Shown here: positions 1 through 11,443 of the stretch, one piece after another
How positions within the stretch are numbered: position 1 is the first letter of the stretch
How the letters are laid out: each line of letters opens with the position of its first letter
From: Cristatella mucedo
Lineage: Eukaryota; Bryozoa; Phylactolaemata; Cristatellidae
NCBI GenBank assembly: GCA_009760855.2
Contig: WPIO01000233.1
Coordinates: forward strand, 170,212-234,211
DNA length: 64,000 nucleotides
Direction of reading: 5' to 3'
Program-made: the position numbers and the translations under genes
The notes under the pieces: generated by a model
Told to the model about the DNA's origin: nothing
The model's database searches: none
What the model saw: the letters and a program-made list of their open reading frames with translations, nothing else

Positions 1-13
1 TACATAATAGTAT

Positions 14-555
14 TGATAATGCACTTGCTAAAGCTCACACATAGAACTCATTTTTTTCTAGGCACTTTAGTTTTGATGCAAAGTGAAATGCAATTGAATG
101 GTAAGTATAATTATGCTTGAAAAACAAACACAATGAATAACGTAATTAGGGGTGACATGCACAGGGTCAGCATGCAAATATGGTTAGTGGCAGCAAGCAC
201 AGTGTCAGCATGCATAAGCACATCAAGGACGAATCACAGGGACCCACTAAATGCTGTCCAAAATAGGTGTGTTTTTAGTTCCTTTTAAATTTCCTTTCCT
301 TTCCTTTCAAATTTGGTCAGGTCAGGGGATGTTCTTACGCAGGTCAGGAGTGAATTCCAGGCTTTGGGAGCATACGAACTAAATACACGGACTCCACAGG
401 ATGTAAGGTTTGTACAAGGCATTTCTAGACTTTTGGATTCCGAAAATCGGGTGATACGATGCTATGCCTGATGGGGGAGTATATCTGAGAGATAGGCTGG
501 AGCCATAGAATATAGGGACTAAAAAGTGAGCGACCAAACCTTGAAGTCAATCCGT
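14..555 (-). mobile_element. L2/CR1-type LINE, 3' fragment (module A1)
   Basis: Minus-strand LINE 3' end. Reading leftward it has the C-terminal reverse-transcriptase region (with stops and a short CTTTC-rich insertion near 295), then the 3' UTR with GGGGTGACATGCACAGGGTC and the GCACTT..AAAGC tail. The same segment is at 6104-6645 in module A2, so the insertion predates the 6-kb duplication. It is truncated at its 5' end near 555. Confidence 0.8.
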
Positions 556-1280
556 GTTCGAGATCCGTCGATCCGCACCTCAATGATTCTTCAATCCTTT
601 AATATATGTTCGCGATCTTTTTCTTTCCCTACACCATATTCCGTTAAGCTAGTGCAATGACGTCAGCCGACAGACAGAAACGATGCCATACGTCCTACCC
701 TATTTCCTGGTTGTAGAGTGGTATCTGTGAGAGGACCCTAATATATATATGCTAAAGGATACAGCACTGCTTATCTAATGCATTCAGTCAATGCTAGCAG
801 AGTGGCAGCAACTAGGTATTTTTATGACTTTAGATGAAAACGGTTGAGTTATCGACTTTAATAACGGCATGTCAAATAAACTTCCTTTTCGAAAATGCTG
901 CGATATGCATAACTGCTGGCATGTGCACAATAATAGCTGAACTAACCTGAATTTTGAGAAAAATAGGTATTTTGAAAAAGCAGAAGAAAAACTTTAACCT
1001 TTAATAGGAAAGGCACATTTTAATTTAGCTAGCTAAATAGGTGAAAAGATTACAACAATAGTGTTTGTTTAGCATTTCAATAAACGGTTCTGATAGGACG
1101 TTGTTTCGGTTCAATTTAAACGTTGAGCAACCAACACAGGCAGGTTTAAAAACAAAAACGCGTATGTTTATTTCTTGCTGGAATGGGACTGCAGATATTG
1201 TTTGCTGGCTGGTTTAGTATGGTTTCCGGGTTAACCGGTAAAGCAGTTTAAAGCATGCCTGCATTGCATGCCCTTGAATA

Positions 1281-2047
1281 TCTTTGCTAAAATTCGGGCT
1301 TGTTTAGATAAACATACCACGTCCAAGTTGGTCAATGCATGCATTACATCCCGTCTCGACTTTTGCAACTGACTGCTTACTGGCCCACCAGCATGTGCGA
1401 TCAGGCGATTGCAGCTGGTGCAAAACTCTGCAGCTAGGCTTGTCTGTCGTGAGCGTCGCAGTTGCCACATTACTCCCTTTCTCGCCGACCTGCACTGGCT
1501 ACCAGTCAAGCAACGGATTGACTTCAAGGTTTTGTCGCTCACTTTTAGGTCCCTTCATTCTATGGCTCCAGCCTATCTTACAGATATACTACCCCATCAG
1601 GCGAAGCATCATACCATCCGCTTTTCGGAATCCAACAGTCTAGAAATACCTCATACTAACCTTAAATCCTTTAATGACCGTGCATTTAGTTCATATGCTC
1701 CCAAAGCCTGTAACTGCCTCCCTACCTGCGTCAGAACATCCCCTGACCTGACCACATTTAAAAGGAACCTAAAAACACACCTATTTAGGACAGCATTTAG
1801 TGGGTCCCTGTGATTCATCCTTGATGTGCTCATGGGTGCTGACACTGTGCATGCTGCCACTAACCACATTTGCATGCTGACCCTGTGCATGTCACCCCTA
1901 ACCATATTATTCATTTCGTTTGTTTTTCAAGCATGATTTTACTTACCATTTAATTCCCTTTCCCTTTACATCAAATGTAAAGCTTCTACTACGAGATTAA
2001 GTTCTCCGAGGTCGCTTTATCGAGTGAATTATTATTATTATTATTAT
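1281..2047 (+). mobile_element. L2/CR1-type LINE, 3' fragment (module A1)
   Basis: Plus-strand LINE 3' end. An open frame at 1409-1813 encodes the post-catalytic C-terminal region of L2-type reverse transcriptase (QLVQNSAARLV, then DLHWLPVKQRIDFKV, MAPAYL, and a terminal RNLKTHLFRTAFSGSL). A 3' UTR of about 230 bp and a (TTA)n tail at 2027-2047 follow. The RT catalytic core is missing (5' truncation). It interrupts module sequence: B reads through from the counterpart of 1250 to CAGATCATGCAATAAC at 2048. The same insertion is at 7371-8139 in A2. Confidence 0.88.
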
Positions 2048-2129
2048 AGCAGATCATGCAATAACAGAATATTATCTACTTAAATGACATACATTGTTTA
2101 TTAGTTTTAGGCAGACTCATGACAGGGGA

Positions 2130-2176
2130 GGATGCAGTATATATAAATGAAAATAAATAAATAAATAAATAATATA

Positions 2177-2237
<61 letters not shown>

Positions 2238-2284
2238 AATAAATATATATAATAAAATATATATTTAATAAATATATATTTTAT
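2130..2284. repeat. AT-rich microsatellite
   Basis: AAAT repeats run into a pure (AT)n tract of about 50 bp and then imperfect TATA-rich sequence. The A2 counterpart at 8250-8392 has a longer run, so the tract has changed length since the duplication. Confidence 0.9.
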
Positions 2285-5200
2285 AATCTAACCTCAACCA
2301 ACTATATAACGTTGGGTCCGATTTAACCGGACGTGTATTTCGACATGACAATTACGAGTGATCATTGCTTTACATTGACTTCCTAATGTACCTTGCTCTT
2401 GTGTTGTCAGGCTAGGCGACTGTAATGACACTGGCCAGTCGCCCAATCTGATTGATTACACTCAAATTCACTGATATATCAGCAAATCCACTAGAAGCAG
2501 TCAGAGCTGTGGTCAAATTGGTTTCCTATTTCCATTCTTTTACAGTCCCAGTGACCATAGAACAAGCTGCACCACTTGATCACCTAGGGTAATTGCTACT
2601 AAAGCTGGTGCAATTACTTGCAATTAAACAATTAAACGCTTAGGGCAACGTCCCCACATATATTTTCTGCCCGAGTGTTTCACGTTTGAAAGTGCACACA
2701 AGGCATTAGCCACAATTCAGGTGGTGGATGCACTTGGGCTTAACGATTGGTGTGAATAACGTTCCTGGTTGGTGACCAATGGTTTTGCAAGCAATGACAG
2801 AGCACTTCGCAATGATCGATTACTGGTAAATCCTACACTTTTGAAAGTTTACTGAGTTCGAAAAGACGTCAGTGGGGCAAGCAGCAGTTGCATAGATCAC
2901 CACCTTTCAGAATCCCTTTAATGAAACAGATTCGCGAACGACTAGCATGACCACTATTACCTTCAGCAATCGCTTATGTATTCGTAATCCTACTTTTTCT
3001 GTCCACCATAACCTGTTAAGCAAGAGAAATTTCGTCAGCCGACTCAGTCAAACGATGCCAAACGTCTAACCCTATTGGCAGGTTATTGAGCTGCATGTTT
3101 GTGAGTTTCACAGATTTAACTAGATGCTAGATGCTAAAAGATATCGCACCATGCCCCTAATGCATCTAGTTTATGCTAGCCGAAAGGCAGGAACACGTAT
3201 TATTTCTATAGTGTAGGATGAAAACAATGGAAATGTCGACCTTTTTGACGGCACTTCAAAAAAGCTCCCTTTTCGAGAAGGCAGCGTTAGGCCTTAGCAC
3301 CGGCCAGGGTAATATATACCTAGACTAACTGGGCTGCTAAGAAAAAGAGGGATATTTAGACGGGAGAAGGAAAGCAATAAGCGTTTATCTTGAATTCAGG
3401 TAACAATTTAGCAAGCTAAATTAGTTAAAAGATTACAGTCAGTAGCGATTGACAGGCGTTTCAAATCGGTTACATAGGACGTTGGTTTGGTTTCATTGAA
3501 ACATTAGGCGTCCTAATGGTGCACCATTTTAAGCTTTGTGTGTCAGTTTAATGGTATCAAGCTGCACGGCCGATGCATTTAGTAAGATAGCCAGCAGCTT
3601 GACATAGAGTGAGTTTTACCACAAGTTGACGAACTAATCGTTCACAACCAACGATTCTAGCCTGCAAAATGACTTTGAAGCACGAATTGATGTCGGTATT
3701 TCCGACCCAATGAATGCTAAAAACCCTAGGGATTTTGAGGGTCCAACTAACTGGTTGAATTAGAACTGTAAAATTTCGGCATTGATAACTGTAGGCACTA
3801 TGCACATAAGTTTAACGACAAACTTATCACTTAATATGAACTATTTCATGGGGGCTAAGGACATAACAAGCCATCACTGTCCTGTGGATAGGAAGTTGCT
3901 GATAGGCTCTACAGTGATCCTCATTCCCATTATTCGATGACGTCATACTACTACTGCATACCTACTGCATACCAGCTGCATTTAAGTATGCATGGACTTA
4001 CCTGAATATTGTGAAAGCCGTCTTTCAGGCGTGCATGTGTATAAGTAAGATGATGCAAGTCTGTTTTTTTTTTTTTTTTTTTTATTCTCCAATATATCTT
4101 TTATCGGTAACCAATGTCGTTTAGCTAGAGGAGCTCGATATCAGTGGGAATAAAAGTCTTTGCCAGCTACCTTCGTGCATATGTCAACTGAAAGCACTGA
4201 AGAAGCTTAACATTAATAGGTGCGGCTTGTCAAGTCTCCCTGACGGCTGGGGACAGCTGACATCGGTAAGGCTGCATAAAACACTGAAACGTGTGCGTTT
4301 AATTTTTTATGAAATGTGCATGCAAGTATTGTTTGCTAGCAGGGTTAGTACGGGTTCATGGTTATTCAGTAAAATGATTTTGGTCTTGCCTAGATTGCAT
4401 GTGCTTGCATGTTCTCTGCAGATCATGCAATAACTGAATAACGTTTACTTATATCCCATGATTTGTTCTTGTAGTTTAGGGCTAATGCACTGACAGATAC
4501 AATTCTGTTTTCCTAAACAATCAGCAGTTATTCGACGATAAAACGGCCGTTTTAAACATTATTAGCTTATAGGAGAGTCTCATTTGTCTCATTGTAAAGT
4601 TGGCTCATCGGCAATGACAACGACTACCACTTAGGGAATAAAGTATTACATAAAGGCAGAATTCGAATACCGACCACCTTAATGGTTAAAAGGAGGCACG
4701 TTTTTCAATCGGCCCTCGAGGAAGACAGATTCAACTGCTAATCTCTACTGGAATGCTACTGAAAGTCTTGGTTTAGGGAATACTTTAAAAAAGTGCACAC
4801 AAGCAATAGTGAAAGGGTCAAATCGGCTGGCTGCATGGTCACAGAGAGAATCAGAAACACTGGGTAGCATAATAAGATTAAAGATCGTTACAGTGTCCAA
4901 TCAGGAGCATATAGGCATAAGCTTCCAACAGGCTTGGGAAGGAATCAATTAGACGTTCAACCTAATTAAAACGAACGGATGAACGACCTACAGCCAGCAT
5001 GAAAATACTGTGATAGTCCTGCTCCTACTCACCACTTGCCTACGAGCTACTCAATCGCGAGGCTAGCTCTCATGCAGTAGAGAAATGAGACAACTAAAGC
5101 TAGCCATGCTGGAAAACTTGCAGTTTTGATGTGTTTGACACTGCACAGCGTTTCTCAGTGCCTGTAGGTATTATTTGCTTCCCATATCCATGTGGTTATC

Positions 5201-5395
5201 AAATCGGTATTAGGCGGTCCTAACAGTCTCCCACAGCTGCCTCTTTTGAATGTGGTCAAGCTTTTGCAGCCGGCATGGCTACGTGCACCTTATCAGTCTC
5301 GTCACATGTATGTGATCACTCTCATATGAGAATGCTGCATCAATCGAGCAGACACGTTGAATAGGAGAATAAAATATTGATTCACTGTGCATACT
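2285..5395. repeat. Tandem module B1
   Basis: Second 3-kb module. It starts with a block (2285-2950: GGTCCGATTTAACCGG and TTTGAAAGTTTACTG) that recurs at 5400-6010 and 8393-9050. It carries the LRR exon at 4125-4265 and nearly matches B2 (8393-11443). Parts of 3390-3900 appear identical to 9490-9990, indicating a recent duplication or conversion. Apart from the exon I see no coding signal. Confidence 0.85.
4125..4265 (+). CDS. Leucine-rich-repeat exon of the Roco gene (copy in B1)
   Basis: An internal exon of 141 bp, 47 codons, phase 0 at both ends, after a T-rich acceptor (GTCGTTTAG) and before donor GTAAGG. It encodes two LRRs, starting LEELDISGNKSL and ending SSLPDGWGQLTS, with the spacing LxxLxIxxNxxLxxLPxxIxxL. 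LRRs of this type precede the Roc domain in Roco proteins and probably bind a ligand or partner. It is open and 5.7% different from its copy at 10216-10356, although the flanking introns are nearly identical. Spliced in frame it would add two repeats to the array. I infer that it belongs to the gene with the Roc-COR exon at 22809 from strand, phase and motif; transcripts are needed to prove it. Confidence 0.82.
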
Positions 5396-6103
5396 GATCT
5401 AATCATCTAACCTATACGAATGTATTACAGTGGATCCGATTTAACCGGCCGTGTGTTTTGACGTGAACATTGCCAGTGCCAATTTCGTAACATCGACTTC
5501 ATAATGTACCTAGTTCTCCTGTTGTTAGACTAGACGACTGTGAGGACATTGGCCATTCGCCCAATCTAATTGAGATTACTCAAATCCTCTGAATTATCAG
5601 AAATTCCACTAGGAGCAGTCAGAGCTGTTGCTAAATCGGTTTCCCATATAGATCCTTTTTTATGTACAAGTGACTAAACCAAAAGTTGCACCACTGTATC
5701 ACCCAGGGTGATTGCGATAAGAGCTGGTGCAATCGCCTCCAATTAAACAATAAACTTGTGTGGTAACGTCTGCACATATGTTTTCCGGTTGAGTGTTTCA
5801 CGTTTGAAAGTGCTCTCAAGGCATTAGCCACAATTCAGGTTGTAGAGGCACTTAGGCAAAACGATTCAAGTGTATAATGTGCCTGTTTGGTAACCGACGG
5901 TTTTGAATTTAACGACAGAGCACGTTCCAACGATCGAATACTGGTAAAATCTTACACTTTTGAAAGTTTACTGGGTTCTAAAAGACCTCAGTGGGGCAAG
6001 TAGTTGCATAGATCACCACCTTTCACTATCGCTTCATTCAATCAGATTCTTGAACAATTAGCAAGGCAACTAATATGTACAACAATCACCTACATAATAA
6101 TAT

Positions 6104-6645
6104 TGATAATGCACTTGCTAAAGCTCACACAGTGAACTCATTTTTTTCTAGACACTTTACTTTTGCTACAAAGTGAAATGCAATTGAATGGTAAGTATAA
6201 TTATGCTTGAAAAACAAACACAATGAATAACGTAATTAGGGGTGACATGCACAGGGTCAGCATGCAAATATGGTTAGTGGCAGCAAGCACAGTGTCAGCA
6301 TGCATAAGCACATCAAGGACGAATCACAGGGACCCACTAAATGTTGTCCAAAATAGGTGTGTTTTAAGTTCCTTTTAAATTTCCTTTCCTTTCCTTTTAA
6401 ATGTGGTCAGGTCAGGGGATGTTCTGACGCAGGTCAGGAGGGAATTCCAGGCTTTGGGAGCATACGAACTAAATACACGGTCTCCACAGGATTTAAGGTT
6501 TGTACGAGGTATTTCTAGACTTTTGGATTCCGAAAATCGGGTGATACGATGCTTGGCCTGATGGGGGAGTATATCTGAGAGATAGGCTGGAGCCATAGAA
6601 TTAAGGGACTAAAAAGTGCGTGACCAAACCTTGAAGTCAATCCGT
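6104..6645 (-). mobile_element. L2/CR1-type LINE, 3' fragment (module A2)
   Basis: Copy of the minus-strand fragment at 14-555. The frame at 6375-6596 keeps MAPAYLSDILPHQAKH and ASP-like terminal residues TSPDLTTFKR before it runs into the CTTTC-rich insertion that it shares with A1. No catalytic core is present. Confidence 0.85.
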
Positions 6646-7370
6646 GTTCGTGATCCGTCGATCCGCACCTCAATGATTCTTCAATCCTTCAATATATGTT
6701 CGCGATCTTTTTCTTTCCCTACACCATATTCCGTTAAGCGAGTGCAATTACGTCAGCCGACAGACAGAAACGATGCCATACGTCCTACCCTATTTCCTGG
6801 TTGTAGAGTGGCATCTGTGAGAGGACCCTAATACATATATGCTTAAGGATACAACACTGCTTATCTAATGCATTCAGTCTATGCTAGCAGAGTGGCAGGA
6901 ACTAGGTATGTTTATAACTTTAGATGAAAACGGTGGAGTTATCGACTTTAATGACGGCATGTCAAATAAACTTCCTTTTTGAGAATGCTGCGATATGCAT
7001 AACTGCTGGCATGTGCACAATAATAGCTGAACTAACCTGAATTTTGAGAAAAATAGGTATTTTGAAAAAGCAGAAGAAAAACTTTAAGCTTTCATAGGAA
7101 AGGCACATTTTAATTTAGCTAGCTAAATAGGTGAAAAGATTACAAACAGTAGTGTTTGTTTAGCATTTCAAAAAACGGTTCTGATAGGACTTTTTTTCGA
7201 TTCAATTTGAACGTTAAGCGACCAACACAGGCTGGTTTAGAAACAAAAACGCGTTTGTTTATTTCTTGCTGGAATGGGACTGAAGATATTGTTTGCTCGC
7301 TGGTTTAGTAAGGTTTCCGGGTTAACCAGTAAAGCAGTTTAAAGCATGCCTACATTGCATGCCCTTGCAT

Positions 7371-8139
7371 ATCTTTGCTAAAATTCGGGCTTGTTTAGAT
7401 AAACATACCACGTCCAAGTTGGTCAATGCATGCATTACATCCCGTCTCGACTTTTGCAACTGACGGCTTACTGGCCCACCAGCATGTGCGATCAGGCGAT
7501 TGCAGCTGGTGCAAAACTCTGCAGCTCGGCTTGTCCGTCGTAATCATAGCAGTCGCCACATTACTCCACTTCTCGCCGACCTGCACTGGCTACCAGTCAA
7601 GCAACGGATTGACTTTAAGGTTTCGTCGCTCACTTTTAGGTCCCTTCGTTCTATGGCTCCAGCCTATCTTTCAAATATACTACCACATCAGGCCAAGCAT
7701 CGTACCATCAGCTTTTCGGAATCCAACAGTCTAGAAATACCTCATACTAACCCTAAATCCTTTGGAGACCGTACATTTAGTTCATATGCTCCCAAAGCCT
7801 GGAACTGCCTCTCTACCTGTGTTAGAACATACCCTGACCTGACCACATTTAAAAGGAACCTAAAAACACACCTACTTAGGACAGCATTTAGTGGGTCCCT
7901 GTGATTCTTCCTTGATGTGCTTATGGGTGCTTACACTGTGCATGCTGCCACTAACCACATTTGCATGCTGACCCTGTGCATGTCACCCCTAACCATATTA
8001 TTCATTTCGTTTGTTTTTCAAGCATGATTTTACTGACCATTTAATTGCCTTACACTTTACAGCAAATGTAATGCTTCTAGAAAGAGATTAAGTTCTCTGA
8101 GGGTGCTTTATCGAGTGAATTATTATTATTATTATTATA
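7371..8139 (+). mobile_element. L2/CR1-type LINE, 3' fragment (module A2)
   Basis: Copy of the element at 1281-2047. The RT C-terminal frame is at 7500-7904 (134 codons) and ends KTHLLRTAFSGSL. The 3' UTR and (TTA)n tail end at about 8139. The two copies differ by scattered substitutions (for example HITPLLADLHWL here against HITPFLADLHWL), as expected for a decayed insertion copied along with the 6-kb duplication. Confidence 0.88.
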
Positions 8140-8249
8140 GCAGATCATGTAATAACAGAATAATATCTATCTATTTTCTACTTACATGACATACATTGTT
8201 TATTAGTTTTAGGCAGACTCATGAAAGGGTAGGATGCAGTATATTATCA

Positions 8250-8261
8250 ATAAATAAATAA

Positions 8262-8334
<73 letters not shown>

Positions 8335-8392
8335 TATATATATATATATATATATATGTTTATTAAATATATATACACTTTTATATATTTTA
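8250..8392. repeat. (AT)n microsatellite
   Basis: A TA dinucleotide tract of about 90 bp with one TGCATA interruption. It is the longer allele-like counterpart of 2130-2284. Reading frames made of Tyr-Ile repeats here are artefacts of the repeat. Confidence 0.95.
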
Positions 8393-11300
8393 TCATCTAA
8401 CCTCAACCAACTATATAACGTTGGGTCCGATTTAACCGGACGTGTATTTCGACATGACAAGTACGAGTGATCATTGCTTTACATTGACTTCCTAATGTAC
8501 CTTGCTCTTGTGTTGTCAGGCTAGGCGACTGTAATGACACAGGCCAGTCGCCCAATCTGATTGATTACACTTAAATTCACTGATATATCAGCAAATCCAC
8601 TAGAAGCAGTCAGAGCTGTGGTCAAATTGGTTTCCTATTTCCATTCTTTTACAGTCCAAGTGACCATAGAACAAGTTGCACCACTTTATCACCTAGGGTA
8701 ATTGCTACTAAAGCTGGTGCAATTACTTGCAATTAAACAATTAAACGCTTAGGGCAACGTCCCCACGTATATTTTCTGCCCGAGTGTTTCACGTTTGAAA
8801 GTGCACACAAGGCATTAGCCACAATTCAGGTGGTGGATGCACTTGGGCTTAACGATTGGTGTGAATAACGTTCCTGGTTGGTGACCGAGGGTTTTGCAAA
8901 CAGTGACAGAGCACTTCGCAATGATCGATTACTGGTAAATCCTACACTTTTGAAAGTTTACTGAGTTCGAAAAGACGTCAGTGGGGCAAGCAGCAGTTGC
9001 ATAGATCACCACCTTTTAGAATTCCGTTAATGAAACAGATTCGCGAACGACTAGCATGACACCTATTACCTTCAGCAATCGCTTATGTATTCGTAATCCT
9101 ACTTTTTCTGTCCACCATAACCTGTTAAGCAAGAGAAATTTCATTAGCCGACTCAGTCAAACGATGCCAAACGTCTAACCCTATTGGCAGGTTATTGAGC
9201 TGCATGTTTGTGAGTTTCACAGATTTAACTAGATGCTAAAAGATATTGCACCATGCCCTAATGCATCTAGTTTATGCTAGCCGAAAGGCAGGAACACGTA
9301 TTATTTCTATGATGTAGGATGAAAACAATGGAAATGTCGACCTTTTTAACGGCACTTCAAAAAAGCTCCCTTTTCGAGAAGGCAGCTTTTATACCTTAGC
9401 ACCGGCCAGAGTAATATATGTCTAGACTATCTGGGCTGCTAAGAAAAAGAGGGATATTTAGACGGGAGAAGGAAAGCAATAAGCGTTTATCTTGAATTCA
9501 GGTAACAATTTAGCAAGCTAAATTAGTTAAAAGATTACAGTCAGTAGCGATTGACAGGCGTTTCAAATCGGTTACATAGGACGTTGGTTTGGTTTCATTG
9601 AAACATTAGGCGTCCTAATGGTGCACCATTTTAAGCTTTGTGTGTCAGTTTAATGGTATCAAGCTGCACGGCCGATGCATTTAGTAAGATAGCCAGCAGC
9701 TTGACATAGAGTGAGTTTTACCACAAGTTGACGAACTAATCGTTCACAACCAACGATTCTAGCCTGCAAAATGACTTTGAAGCACGAATTGATGTCGGTA
9801 TTTCCGACCCAATGAATGCTAAAAACCCTAGGGATTTTGAGGGTCCAACTAACTGGTTGAATTAGAACTGTAAAATTTCGGCATTGATAACTGTAGGCAC
9901 TATGCACATAAGTTTAACGACAAACCTATCACTTAATATGAACTATTTCATGGGGGCTAAGGACATAACAAGCCATCACTGTTTTGTGGATAGGAAGTGG
10001 CTGATAGGCTCTACAGTGATCCTCATTCCCATTATTCGATGACGTCATACTACTACTGCATACCAGCTGCATTTAAGTATGCATGGACTTACCTGAATAT
10101 TGTGAAAGCTGTCTTTCAGGCGTGCATGTGTATAAGTAAGATGATGCAAGTCTGTTTTTTATCGTTACTTTTTTATTCTCCAATATATCTTTTATCGGTA
10201 ACCAATGTCGTTTAGCTAGAGGAGCTCTATATCAGTGGGAATGAAAGTCTTCGCCAGCTACCTTCATGCATATGTCAACTGAAAGCACTGAAGAAGCTTG
10301 ACATTAGCCGGTGCGGCTTGTCAAGTCTCCCTGACGGCTGGGGACAGCTGACATCGGTAAGGCTGCATAAAACACTGAAACGTGTGCGTTTAATTTTTTA
10401 TGAAATGTGCATGCAAGTATTGTTTGCTAGCAGGGTTAGTACGGGTTCATGGTTATTCAGTAAAATGATTTTGGTCATGCCTAGATCGCATGAGCTTGCA
10501 TGTTCTTTGCAGATCATGCAATCACTGAATAACGTTCACTTATATCCAACAATTTGTTATTGTAGTTTAGGGCCAATGAACTGACAGATACAATTCTGTT
10601 TTCTTAAACAATCAGCCGTTATTTGACGATAAGACGTCCATTTTTAACATTCATAGCCTACTTTAGAGTCACATTTTTATCATTGTAAAGTAGGCTCATC
10701 GGCAATGACAACGACTACCACTTAGGGAATAAAGTATTACGTAAAAGCAGAATTCGAATACCGACCACCTCAATGGTTAAAAGGAGGCACGTTTTTTAAT
10801 CGGCCTTGGATGAAGACAGATTCAACTGCTAATCTCTATTGGTATGCTACTGAAAGTCTTGTTTTAGGGAATACTTTTAAAAAGTGCCCACAAGCAATAG
10901 TGAAATGGTCAACTCGGCTGGCTGCATAGTCTCACCGAGAATCAGAAACACTGGGTAGCAGAATAGGATTAAAGATCATTACAGTGTCCAATCAGGAGCA
11001 TATAGGCAGAAGCTTCTAACAGGCTTGCGAAGGAATCACTTAGACCTTCAGCCTAATTAAAACGAACGGATGAACGACGTACAGCCAGCATGAAAAGACT
11101 GTAATAGTCCTGCTGCTACTCACCACTTGCCTACGAGCTACTTAATCGCGAGGCAAGCTCTCATGCAGTGGAGAAATGAGACAACTAAAGCGAGCCATGC
11201 TGGAAAACTTGCAGTTTTGATGTGTTTGACACTGCACAAGCGTTTCTCAGTGCCTGTAGCTATTGTTTGCTTCCCGAATCCATGTGGTTATCAAATAGGT

Positions 11301-11443
11301 ATTAGGCGGTCCTAACAGTCTCCCATAGCTGCCTCTTTTGAATGTGGTCAAGCTTTTGCAGCCGGCATGGCGACGTGCACCTTATCAGTCACGTCACATG
11401 TATGTGATCACTCTCATATGAGAAAGCTGCATCAATCGAGCAG
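8393..11443. repeat. Tandem module B2
   Basis: Fourth and last module. Identity with B1 stops sharply at about 11443, where this copy continues with unique sequence while B1 runs into the next module at about 5353. That junction marks the right edge of the tandem array. It contains the LRR exon 10216-10356. The remainder is intron-like. Confidence 0.85.
10216..10356 (+). CDS. Leucine-rich-repeat exon of the Roco gene (copy in B2)
   Basis: A phase-0 exon of 141 bp with the same acceptor and donor as 4125-4265. It encodes two LRRs beginning LEELYISGNESLRQLPS. Compared with the B1 copy I count eight base differences: five amino-acid replacements (D5Y, K10E, C13R, N29D, N31S) and two silent codons. 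Residues 5, 29 and 31 lie in or next to the LxxLxI strand segment, which faces ligand in LRR folds. It is intact, so both copies can be spliced in tandem without breaking the frame. Confidence 0.82.

Larger units (their letters stand above)
1..2284. repeat. Tandem module A1 (partial; starts left of the window)
   Basis: First of four tandem modules of about 3 kb. It matches module A2 (5396-8392) almost base for base with an offset of about 6090. More distantly, its non-LINE parts match module B: 640-1250 resembles 3010-3500 plus 4285-4410, and 2048-2284 resembles 4425-4480. It lacks the stretch that holds the LRR exon in B (about 3520-4285). It carries two LINE fragments in opposite orientation. 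Seen directly by comparing the sequences; the exact module boundary is uncertain by tens of bases. Confidence 0.8.
5396..8392. repeat. Tandem module A2
   Basis: Third 3-kb module, a near copy of A1 (offset about 6090), beginning with the shared block of 5400-6010. It carries the same two opposed LINE fragments and the same microsatellite as A1 and no LRR exon. The rest is intron-like sequence with no gene signal that I can see. Confidence 0.85.

Noticed and set aside
3557-3805. An 82-codon minus-strand frame kept identical in both tandem units (also at 9659-9907)
   Set aside because: Identity comes from the recent 6-kb duplication of intron sequence; the peptide has no motif and no independent evidence of coding.
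8209-8460. Frames rich in Tyr-Ile repeats (also at 30046-30267, 59327-59655)
   Set aside because: Translation of (AT)n microsatellites.
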